Shown here piece by piece: positions 6,021 to 11,472 of a stretch of DNA of 27,590 nucleotides. Position numbers and translations under genes: made by a program. The notes under the pieces are model-generated. The model was not told the DNA's origin, did not search any database, and saw nothing but the letters and a program-made list of their open reading frames with translations. The stretch covers positions 1 to 27,590 of the IMG/VR virus record IMGVR_UViG_3300032134_000015. One strand, written 5' to 3'. Source of the DNA: a virus. Within the stretch, counting starts at the first letter, position 1. The number at the start of each line of letters is the position of its first letter.

Positions 6021-6262
6021 CTGATACCGGCTCATACTTTCGCACGTCCGCCGCTCCTCACCCCCGCCCCTGATACCGGAAGGAAGTCGAGCGCAGCGGA
6101 TACTACACTATATCTTAAAGACGAGCGAAGCGAGACATTACTAATGGAATTGAGCGAAGCGAAAGGTATAACTACATGCGAAGCATGACACTATACCGAG
6201 CGAAGCGAGGGAATTTTTGTATAAGGTTATGATACCGGACACCCCCCCTGTTCTGATACCGG
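6021..6262. repeat. Array: four TGATACCGG repeats flanking four GCGAAGC mini-hairpins
   Basis: TGATACCGG occurs at 6022-6030, 6071-6079, 6230-6238 and 6254-6262 (three are preceded by C). Between the two pairs, GCGAAGC occurs at 6125-6131, 6154-6160, 6178-6184 and 6200-6206, three of them inside GAGCGAAGCGA, with a GCGCAGC variant at 6091-6097. The copy at 6178 extends to a 5-bp stem (CATGC GAA GCATG). d(GCGAAGC) is known as an exceptionally stable DNA mini-hairpin. The stretch 5946-6337 has no gene. It may be a replication or packaging signal, a repressor-binding region, or repeats left by transfer. I cannot choose among these from sequence. Confidence 0.7.
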
Positions 6263-6288
6263 ATTGTGATATCGTCAGAAATCCAGAC

Positions 6289-6321
6289 AAAAAAATTCCC
6301 CGGTGCCGAAACACCGGGGAA
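6289..6321 (-). terminator. Intrinsic terminator
   Basis: On the minus strand a perfect 10-bp stem TTCCCCGGTG / CACCGGGGAA with a 6-base loop is followed by seven T. It lies 17 bases after the stop of the 6338-6568 gene and ends the transcript that begins at the 7545-7573 and 8230-8258 promoters. Confidence 0.93.
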
Positions 6322-6337
6322 AGGTTAGGAGAGATTA

Positions 6338-6568
6338 TCAATCTTTAATTAATGGTGTGGGGTTTTGTTTTAGCTCATGTAGTAGGCTATTCATCAAGCC
6401 TATTCTTTTGCGGTAATGCTCCACCATTTCAGGGTAGGCGGTTTCAATTTCAAAATAATCCGCCATGGCTTTCTCGATTTTAATAGCGATATTTTTCTCG
6501 AAGCGCCCATCGCATCCTCCGCCGAAACATTTCTTGAAATAGGGAAACGCATTTTCCATCCAAGACAT
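6338..6568 (-). CDS. Small protein with CFGGGC motif, unknown (76 aa)
   Basis: A 76-aa mostly helical protein with a Cys pair (KKCFGGGCDGRF, residues 13-24) that might bind metal or form a disulfide. The rest is amphipathic helix (IAIKIEKAMADYFEIETAYP, MVEHYRKRIGLMNSLLHELK). AGAGG precedes ATG 6568 by about nine bases. It is the last gene before the intrinsic terminator, co-transcribed with the 282-aa gene. Not recognised. Confidence 0.74.
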   Translation of the reverse strand: MSWMENAFPYFKKCFGGGCDGRFEKNIAIKIEKAMADYFEIETAYPEMVEHYRKRIGLMNSLLHELKQNPTPLIKD

Positions 6569-6589
6569 TTTATATTCCTCTCAAGGTTT

Positions 6590-6644
6590 AGTTGATACAC
6601 TAGAGCCGCCGGGCATTCTGTCCAGCGGCTCAGGCTTATCAACT
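6590..6644 (-). other. Two-tier stem-loop between early genes
   Basis: The outer arms AGTTGATA (6590-6597) and TATCAACT (6637-6644) pair over 8 bp; the inner arms GAGCCGC (6603-6609) and GCGGCTC (6625-6631) pair over 7 bp. It begins at the stop codon of the 282-aa gene and ends shortly before the ribosome binding site of the next gene. No T-tract follows. This would be a strong RNA structure, perhaps an RNase III site or a differential-expression element. Confidence 0.62.
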
Positions 6645-7491
6645 AAGCGGCTACTGCGTCTAGTACGACGGCCTTGACTTTTGAGAGAAGCGATTTCACG
6701 TAATCGATTGCCTTGTCATGGTTATTGGCAAGTCCTTGAGTATGGGCAACGTTGGCAATTTCGATTGCCGCGAGCACAGCCTCAAGTTCCGGTTTGGTCA
6801 ATGTGGAAAGGTCCGCAACGTTTCCGGTAGTGCGCCCGGTGATAAGGTCACGCAGGTTCATGATCCCGGAAAAGCTATCAGGATTTTGAGCCGCCGTCGC
6901 ATCTCCTGATTGGCGATTGTCTGGACCTTTAACCGTAGCCAACCCAGCTTTTACCATTTGGTTTTGAAACTGGCCTTGACGGACCGGCTCAAAATCTAAA
7001 GCTTTCGGATTTTTCTCAGGCGTGTTATCCGCCTTTGGATCAATAACTCCGCCGTCTTCGTCACGGTAAACAAACGTAGAATTCAAAGCGTTATTGTGCG
7101 CCTCAAGCTGTCCATCATCGGCGAGACGGTATTTATCCGAATGATACGCAAGCAACGCCGCCTGAATGCCCAATTTCGTACGATTCATGAGTGTACGATA
7201 TCCGACCGCCTTGGCGTCCGGTTTCACATATCCAGCCGCCGTGAACATGGTGGCGCGGACACTATCCAACATGATCGGCATTCCATTAACTGCCATTTCT
7301 TCGATCACTGGCAAGGCAACCAGCGCAAAAGCTTTCACGTCAGCGGCCTCTGTCTTTTCGGATGCCACCGAATGTTTGTGGATGTTTTTGAATGTCCGCT
7401 TGATTGCGGCTGCATTGGCTGGAATGAACACCACTTCCTCAATGGTTTCCACTGCGTTTTTGATGCCTGACTTTTTGAGAGTATTTGTCAT
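6643..7491 (-). CDS. Unknown 282-aa early protein, distinct codon use
   Basis: A 282-aa soluble, mostly helical protein with no signal peptide or membrane segment. The N-terminal 130 residues look folded. Residues 150-190 are Pro/Asn/Gln-rich and probably disordered (PKADNTPEKNPKALDFEPVR, NRQSGDATAAQNPDS). The C-terminus is an Ala-rich helix bundle (LEAVLAAIEIANVAHTQ, KSLLSKVKAVVLDAVAA). No family is recognised. AAGGA is ten bases before ATG 7491, and two promoters lie upstream. Third positions are clearly more GC-rich than in the neighbouring genes (many GCG, GCC, ACG, GTG codons), resembling the capsid gene. This suggests either high expression with host-adapted codons or recent acquisition. 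The first-gene position suggests an abundant early product. Confidence 0.8.
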   Translation of the reverse strand: MTNTLKKSGIKNAVETIEEVVFIPANAAAIKRTFKNIHKHSVASEKTEAADVKAFALVALPVIEEMAVNGMPIMLDSVRATMFTAAGYVKPDAKAVGYRTLMNRTKLGIQAALLAYHSDKYRLADDGQLEAHNNALNSTFVYRDEDGGVIDPKADNTPEKNPKALDFEPVRQGQFQNQMVKAGLATVKGPDNRQSGDATAAQNPDSFSGIMNLRDLITGRTTGNVADLSTLTKPELEAVLAAIEIANVAHTQGLANNHDKAIDYVKSLLSKVKAVVLDAVAA

Positions 7492-7544
7492 TGTTTTGAG
7501 TCCTTCTAATCTGGCGAACCGTTGTGGCCGCCTTCCGTACGATT

Positions 7545-7573
7545 ATAATCGCATTTTCAGCACTATATGTCAA
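7545..7573 (-). promoter_or_regulatory. Sigma-70-like promoter upstream of the 282-aa gene
   Basis: On the minus strand: TTGACA (7573-7568), 17-base spacer ending TGC (extended -10 type), GATTAT (7550-7545). A perfect TATAAT in the overlapping palindrome GATTATAATC would give a 20-base spacer. The upstream GGACTTGACATA is shared with the 5976-6004 promoter. Confidence 0.72.
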
Positions 7574-8229
7574 GTCCTAACTATAGGTTTATCGTCCGTG
7601 CCGGCACCTCATACATAGGAATATGAGCCATGTAATTATTGCATACCTAGTACTTGTTGCGAATTACTCTTAACTTCAATAGTGCCTAGAATGGCCTAGA
7701 ATGGCCGCAGGTTTGCAGGTTCAAATTAGATAGTACGGGTTAGGCCGAGGTATGCGCTTGTCAGCGGCGTTTATATGCCAGCCTATAGCTATTCACATAT
7801 TTATTGTGTTAATTGATTTTAAGGTCAATTCACATATGTTTGGTGTAGTATTACAGACCTGTCGGCATATGGTTGCGGGCCTATCAATCGGGCGGGCTTT
7901 GGGCATGGCGGGCATGGCTGCATCGCCTAGTATCATGCGGGATACACGCACTTTCTCTATGGTTATTCATGATCCTTTGGATACTCTCAGGGTTAACCAT
8001 ACTTTTTCTATGGGTATTAAATGGTCCCTATAACCACAATTTAGGTAGGGCTATGGGGGGGTTTTACTTCTATGGTCCTAATGAGAGAGGTAACCTAAGA
8101 ATTTCTACAATAAATTATGGATTTGAGAAAAGGTAGCCTTAAGAGTGGTTGCCCTTCGGCACACTTGCCAAGCCTCTATGTTCCCCCCTAACCCCCAAGG
8201 GGGTAATGGACCTCCCGGCCCATATATCT
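7574..8229. other. Mostly non-coding divergent control region
   Basis: About 650 bases without a convincing gene. It holds a 10-base palindrome GTGCCGGCAC at about 7598-7607, a tandem CCTAGAATGG pair at about 7685-7704, two ATTCACATAT copies (near 7790 and 7830), a CCCCCAAGGGGG hairpin near 8190-8203 and one weak plus-strand ORF (7969-8136). It is the leader of the transcript from the 8230-8258 promoter. No tRNA was found. Confidence 0.45.
7969..8136 (+). CDS. Possible 55-aa membrane protein (weak)
   Basis: This ORF encodes MILWILSGLTILFLWVLNG followed by a soluble tail (GFYFYGPNERGNLRISTINY...). One N-terminal hydrophobic helix and a sensible tail make it protein-like. Against it, there is no Shine-Dalgarno, no plus-strand promoter in front, and it opposes the minus transcript from 8230. 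It could be a small membrane gene at the edge of the late block, or chance. Confidence 0.3.
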   Translation: MILWILSGLTILFLWVLNGPYNHNLGRAMGGFYFYGPNERGNLRISTINYGFEKR

Positions 8230-8258
8230 ATTATACACCCAAATTAGCACTTTGTCAA
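8230..8258 (-). promoter_or_regulatory. Consensus sigma-70 promoter, leftward
   Basis: On the minus strand: TTGACA (8258-8253), 17 bases, TATAAT (8235-8230), a perfect match to consensus. It is preceded by TTTTAC, identical to the sequence before the opposite promoter at 8316-8344, so the two form a divergent pair. It reads toward the 282-aa gene through about 730 bases of leader. Confidence 0.87.
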
Positions 8259-8315
8259 GTAAAATCGTACAAAACAACTAATTTTATTTTTTTTACTAAA
8301 ATATGCATTTTTTAC

Positions 8316-8344
8316 TTGACAACCCCTCTGATTTGCAGTATAAT
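8316..8344 (+). promoter_or_regulatory. Consensus sigma-70 promoter for the rightward operon
   Basis: TTGACA (8316-8321), 17 bases, TATAAT (8339-8344), a perfect consensus, preceded by A/T-rich tracts (TTTTTTAC) that could act as an UP element. It is the only clear plus-strand promoter in the window and is placed 60 bases before the Hsp20 gene. It may drive the whole structural block. Confidence 0.92.
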
Positions 8345-8356
8345 GGTATTAGGGTT

Positions 8357-8379
8357 GTAGTTGTCCGTATGGAGACTAC
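8357..8379 (+). promoter_or_regulatory. 5' UTR hairpin ahead of hsp20
   Basis: GTAGT, TG, TCC, loop GTAT, GGA, G, ACTAC: a short imperfect stem in the roughly 55-base leader between the transcript start and the AAAGGAG of the Hsp20 gene. Leaders of bacterial ibpA genes are known RNA thermometers (ROSE type). I see no clear pairing to the Shine-Dalgarno here, so that role is open. Confidence 0.35.
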
Positions 8380-8406
8380 CTCATTAGCTAGGATCAAAGG
8401 AGATAT

Positions 8407-8799
8407 ATGATGACTAGGATTAAGATTCCGAATATTCTTGTAGATGGTTATATGTGGGGTGATATGCTCACCAACCTTACAAGAGAGAAGTTCCCACATA
8501 TGGATATGACTAAACTTGAAGAAGGTGAGTACGAAGTACACGTTTCCTTAGCAGGGTATAAGAAAGAAGATATCTCTGTATCCTTAGAGGGTAATATCCT
8601 GGATATTAAAGGAGACTGGAAGACAGATGCCGTAGAGTACCTTATGCATGGAATTGCTAAGAGGAAGTTTCACAGACAGCTACCCTTACACGAACATATT
8701 AAAGTTACTGGGGTAAGTATGGACAACGGCATCCTCACCATTAAATTAAGCCGGGAAGTACCCGAAGATAAGAAACCTACAACATTTGAGATTGAATGA
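8407..8799 (+). CDS. Small heat-shock protein, IbpA/Hsp20 family
   Basis: A 130-aa protein with an alpha-crystallin domain: EYEVHVSLAGYKKEDISVSL, ILDIKGDWK, then YLMHGIAKRKFHRQLPL, which parallels the IbpA pattern YL..GIA.R.F.R.F.L, then GILTIKLSREVPEDKKP and a C-terminal FEIE like the I-x-I anchoring tail. Such holdases keep unfolding proteins soluble; phage copies probably help virion protein folding or protect late in infection. It is the first gene after the rightward promoter, with AAAGGAG ahead of tandem ATGs at 8407 and 8410; either could be used. Phage-borne Hsp20 genes are known in aquatic phages. Confidence 0.92.
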   Translation: MMTRIKIPNILVDGYMWGDMLTNLTREKFPHMDMTKLEEGEYEVHVSLAGYKKEDISVSLEGNILDIKGDWKTDAVEYLMHGIAKRKFHRQLPLHEHIKVTGVSMDNGILTIKLSREVPEDKKPTTFEIE

Positions 8800-8800
8800 C

Positions 8801-9181
8801 ATGAAAGGTAAAGGCTACGGGAAAAATCAGAAACAAAAGCACCTGCCGGTTCTTATGTCTGGTCGTAAGTATTCAAACTCATCCGAGCCTCGCGGCGTTA
8901 TGCTCGATCCTGTAGGGGTTGGAAGGGGAAGCTACGCGTATATTCGCCAGCCCGCAAAGGCAGATGCAGATTCTCGTTCTAAGCTCCGTAAAGCTGAGGC
9001 TGGGGCTAAGACCGATGCCTCTCGCCGTAAATGGTTTGGTGGTGGCAAAGGTCATTCTGGCTTCGGGAACATGGGACGGAGTGATGCGGCGATGTCTGAT
9101 GGTCGTAAATCTGTTTCCCGTGCCCGCTACGAAGTGGATAAGGTCCAACGCTATCGTCAACGGATTGGGAAGAAACCGTAA
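8801..9181 (+). CDS. Basic Gly/Arg-rich protein, unknown (126 aa)
   Basis: A 126-aa strongly basic product (MKGKGYGKNQKQKHLPVLMS...; RARYEVDKVQRYRQRIGKKP at the end) with Gly-rich stretches. It is probably partly disordered and nucleic-acid binding. ATG 8801 lies one base after the Hsp20 stop. A TTG at 8786 is possible but would overlap Hsp20. No family is recognised. Confidence 0.72.
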   Translation: MKGKGYGKNQKQKHLPVLMSGRKYSNSSEPRGVMLDPVGVGRGSYAYIRQPAKADADSRSKLRKAEAGAKTDASRRKWFGGGKGHSGFGNMGRSDAAMSDGRKSVSRARYEVDKVQRYRQRIGKKP

Positions 9182-9252
9182 AGGATTTTTCATTCTTTGT
9201 AAAGCATAAGCCTAACCCTAAAAAAAAGTAGGAGAGGAAGGGAGTAAAGCAC

Positions 9253-9639
9253 ATGAGATCACTTAAAACTATACTGCTCGTAGGTCTTTTAATCTCCCTT
9301 CCTTTCTTTCCTCTTAATGCTACACCACTAGCGCCAGGTAACTTAGTACCTCTACGTGGATACTGTAACCTCGAAGCTGTAGATGCTATCATAGAACAAG
9401 CCAAGAAGTCCGGTAAGCGAGGTGAGGCTATGGTAGCATATCAGATTAGCCAGAAGAATTGCCATAAGGCCGTTGATGCCCCTTTCCTTGCAATTGTCTT
9501 AGAAATGACTAAGACATTCATAGATGTGTATAAATCTAAATTTGAAATTTGGAAGGTTAAGGTAATAAGTTTCACGCCCAGTATTGACGTATACATAATG
9601 AACCGGGAAGTAAAAGAGATTCCAGGAAAAGACACGTAA
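9253..9639 (+). CDS. Secreted/periplasmic protein with signal peptide (128 aa)
   Basis: An N-terminal Sec signal: positive MRSLKT, hydrophobic ILLVGLLISLPFFP, cleavage probably after LNA (residue 23). The mature part of about 105 residues has two cysteines (about 38 and 70) that could form one disulfide in the periplasm, and otherwise alpha/beta character. AGGAAGGGAG precedes the ATG. No family is recognised. A secreted small protein next to a membrane peptide gene could serve lysis or exclusion, but nothing in the sequence proves this. Confidence 0.75.
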   Translation: MRSLKTILLVGLLISLPFFPLNATPLAPGNLVPLRGYCNLEAVDAIIEQAKKSGKRGEAMVAYQISQKNCHKAVDAPFLAIVLEMTKTFIDVYKSKFEIWKVKVISFTPSIDVYIMNREVKEIPGKDT

Positions 9640-9693
9640 CCGAAGTACTATATAAAGCTACTTGTATCCTCGAAGAAGAGGGGGTTGAAAGGG

Positions 9694-9792
9694 ATGAGCC
9701 TGAACTTAACTCAGTGGTTGATAGCACTGTTGCCTATAGGATGCTTAATATGGATCGTACTCCAGTACACTCTTATACCACCGAAGACGTAG
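9694..9792 (+). CDS. 32-aa membrane peptide
   Basis: A short ORF with AGGGGG about nine bases before the ATG. The product begins MSLNLTQWLIALLPIGCLIW and continues IVLQYTLIPPKT: one hydrophobic helix covering residues 8-27 with a single Cys and a basic tail. It lies between the secreted-protein gene and the basic 85-aa gene in the same direction. The size suits a small holin-like or accessory membrane peptide, but the function is unknown. Confidence 0.5.
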   Translation: MSLNLTQWLIALLPIGCLIWIVLQYTLIPPKT

Positions 9793-9824
9793 TAACTACG
9801 TAGAAGGTTTATTGGAGAGCTAAT

Positions 9825-10082
9825 ATGGCTAATAAAGGTGAGTATAAAAAGAATGCCTCTAAGGAAACTGTCCGTCAAAGGAAGAAGAATCAGAAGGCGA
9901 AGCATAAGCGGAAACGGGTTGAATCAGCCAAAGCACGTAGAAAAGCTGGAATTAAACCCAAGAAAGGAAACCAAGGTAATCCTGCTAAACGACCTGAAGC
10001 AGACCACAAGACAGGAAAGGTTGTGAGTCATAAACAGAACCGTAGCCAGGATAACAACAAGAATCATAAGAGGAAGAAGTGA
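9825..10082 (+). CDS. Very basic small protein (85 aa)
   Basis: An 85-aa product in which nearly half the residues are Lys, Arg or Asn (KKNQKAKHKRKRVESAKARR, ending NNKNHKRKK). It is surely disordered alone and binds nucleic acid or acidic protein. GGAG lies before ATG 9825. No hydrophobic core or known domain is present. A plausible role is DNA condensation in the head or RNA binding; this is inferred from charge only. Confidence 0.74.
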   Translation: MANKGEYKKNASKETVRQRKKNQKAKHKRKRVESAKARRKAGIKPKKGNQGNPAKRPEADHKTGKVVSHKQNRSQDNNKNHKRKK

Positions 10083-10291
10083 TGCACGACAATGCTGGTA
10101 TCGCAGGTGATGACTTCATTGCTAAGCGTAAAGTGGCTACGCAACTTCGGGATGGGCTTGAAGCTCGTGGGTTGCCTCGTAGTCTTTCTACTCCTCTATC
10201 CATTAGGGGTGCTTTGGGAAAGCCTAAAGCGGACCTTAATGGTAAGTTTAGGGGTAACACCACAAAAGGGTATCTCAAGTCACAGGTTTAA
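10082..10291 (+). CDS. Small protein, unknown (69 aa)
   Basis: A 69-aa product (MHDNAGIAGDDFIAKRKVAT..., ending NTTKGYLKSQV) with moderate basic charge. ATG 10082 overlaps the last base of the previous stop, and GAGGAAG lies upstream. The second half overlaps an alternative frame that would give the following acyltransferase-like protein an N-terminal membrane helix. I take this frame as coding because of the tight coupling. Confidence 0.62.
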   Translation: MHDNAGIAGDDFIAKRKVATQLRDGLEARGLPRSLSTPLSIRGALGKPKADLNGKFRGNTTKGYLKSQV

Positions 10292-10685
10292 AGTACTAGG
10301 ACAAGTACTATGGTTAATGAGCATCCAACCAAGGTATAAAGAATGGCCTCTACGAAGACTACACCCCTCTATAAAGCATTCAATTATTGCCGGGAACTAC
10401 TCTCTCGAATTAAACAGAAAGGGCGATCCTACCTCGTGTATCTTATGGGGCTTCGTAAGTAAAAAGGAACTAGCTGCTTACAAAACCACTAAGTGGGTAG
10501 ATTATCAGACAGCAGAAATAGGTAGAGAATTAATAATAACGCACTGTATATCGGATAATTTAATACCCTTCTTCCGTAAGACAATGAAACATATAGCAAA
10601 ACAAAACCCGGATATTAAAATAGGATGGGGTATCCGAGGATTTAAGAACAACAAGATTTGTAAGATCATCCTACCAAGAGGTTAA
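10239..10685 (+). CDS. HlyC-like (RTX toxin acyltransferase fold) protein, catalytic residues lost
   Basis: Residues 17-82 follow the HlyC toxin-activating lysine-acyltransferase pattern: FKVLGQVLWLMSIQPRYKEWP parallels HlyC VLGHVSWLWASSPLHRNWP, then GNYSLEL...DPTSCILWGFVS parallels NQYVLL...YPVAYCSWANLS. HlyC catalytic His23 corresponds to Tyr33 here and Asp92 to Thr101, so acyl transfer is unlikely. The C-terminus ends GWGIRGFKNNKICKIILPRG. The start is uncertain: the homology needs a start before 10290, and ATG 10239 is the nearest, overlapping the previous gene by 53 bases. Upstream ATG 10092 or 10152 would add a hydrophobic helix (LVGCLVVFLLLYPLGVL). Phage genomes do carry proteins annotated this way. 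The role is unknown. Confidence 0.68.
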   Translation: MVSLGVTPQKGISSHRFKVLGQVLWLMSIQPRYKEWPLRRLHPSIKHSIIAGNYSLELNRKGDPTSCILWGFVSKKELAAYKTTKWVDYQTAEIGRELIITHCISDNLIPFFRKTMKHIAKQNPDIKIGWGIRGFKNNKICKIILPRG

Positions 10686-10688
10686 TAT

Positions 10689-10838
10689 GTGTCCAGGTTC
10701 AGGTTCATGCGACAGACGCTAGACAAGATTTGCCAGAGGCACCCGGCATCTAATTATGTGTATGGTCTTCGCGGATTTAAGAACAATAAGGTGTGCCGTT
10801 TACCGGTAAGGAGGATGGCGTATGCCCGGAGCATCTAG
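10689..10838 (+). pseudogene. In-frame duplicated C-terminal fragment of the HlyC-like gene
   Basis: Directly after the TAA at 10683-10685, the same frame continues: FRFMRQTLDKICQRHPASN, then YVYGLRGFKNNKVCRLPVRR. This parallels the end of the preceding gene (FFRKTMKHIAKQNPDIKIG, then WGIRGFKNNKICKIILPRG). It looks like the tail of a second copy. A GTG at 10689 or ATG at 10707 could start a 49- or 43-aa product, but no good ribosome binding site is seen. It overlaps the next gene start by 17 bases. Confidence 0.6.
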
Positions 10839-11472
10839 TGACCCTGACGCACCAGACGACGGATCAGCCGATAGCGGCGGAGTTTCTACTGGCCCTAGTA
10901 GCGGAGGTCATCCAGGATTAAGTGAAGATAATGTCTCTACAGGTATGGCTAGTTCCGGTTTTAGTGGAGCAGTTGGAGGCACCTCACCTGGAGGAGCTAC
11001 AGATAATGAATCTATGGACCCTGCTAGTATGGCAGAGGTTGAAAATGCCCTAAGCGATCTCAGTGTAGATTTAACTGAACAAGGTTTATTTTCAGGGTTT
11101 GTTGGCCTTGCGACTTCGATAATGAATCTTCCTATGGGACTTGGCTACCTTGCTAGTCTTGCGGTAGAACCTGAACATGATGCACTATTTGGATATAGTA
11201 AGGATACTATAGGGACACTTGGACCAGGAGGTTATGTAAGTAATCCTACAAATATGAATAATGCATTAGCATCTCTAGGAGAACCACCTGGAACTAATAC
11301 TAACACGGACGAAGATGGCGGGGATGCACATAAACCACTAGCTAATGTTACTTCGGCAAAAAGACGGATTAATAACAGTCAAGAGTTACTTGTGGCGGAA
11401 GCTGATGAAGGAACAGATAGAAAGATTAGACGACGACATAGTTCACTCGCCCGAGGATTCAGATTCCGATGA
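10822..11472 (+). CDS. Gly/Ser/Asp-rich protein with a hydrophobic core (216 aa)
   Basis: AAGGAGG lies eight bases before ATG 10822. Residues 1-70 are disordered (SDPDAPDDGSADSGGVSTGP and similar). Residues 90-115 are hydrophobic and could cross or insert in a membrane (LFSGFVGLATSIMNLPMGLG). The C-terminus is basic (RKIRRRHSSLARGFRFR) and overlaps the next gene by four bases. No family is recognised. The position before the terminase genes suggests a virion or packaging accessory. The disordered-hydrophobic-basic layout resembles some ejected proteins, but this is inference. Confidence 0.7.
   Translation: MPGASSDPDAPDDGSADSGGVSTGPSSGGHPGLSEDNVSTGMASSGFSGAVGGTSPGGATDNESMDPASMAEVENALSDLSVDLTEQGLFSGFVGLATSIMNLPMGLGYLASLAVEPEHDALFGYSKDTIGTLGPGGYVSNPTNMNNALASLGEPPGTNTNTDEDGGDAHKPLANVTSAKRRINNSQELLVAEADEGTDRKIRRRHSSLARGFRFR

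Noticed and set aside
6091-6206. CRISPR-like short repeats
   Set aside because: Repeats are only 7-12 bases with irregular spacing and no cas genes, so this is not a CRISPR array.
7096-7618. Long plus-strand ORFs opposite the 282-aa gene
   Set aside because: They are the reverse of a gene with a good ribosome binding site and promoter; they have no ribosome binding site or promoter of their own.
7705-7750. tRNA-like GGTTCAAAT stretch
   Set aside because: No acceptor, D or anticodon stems can be paired around it.
7752-8033. Plus-strand ORF of 93 codons in the control region
   Set aside because: No ribosome binding site and odd composition; the overlapping frame ending at 8136 is slightly more protein-like and is kept only as a weak call.
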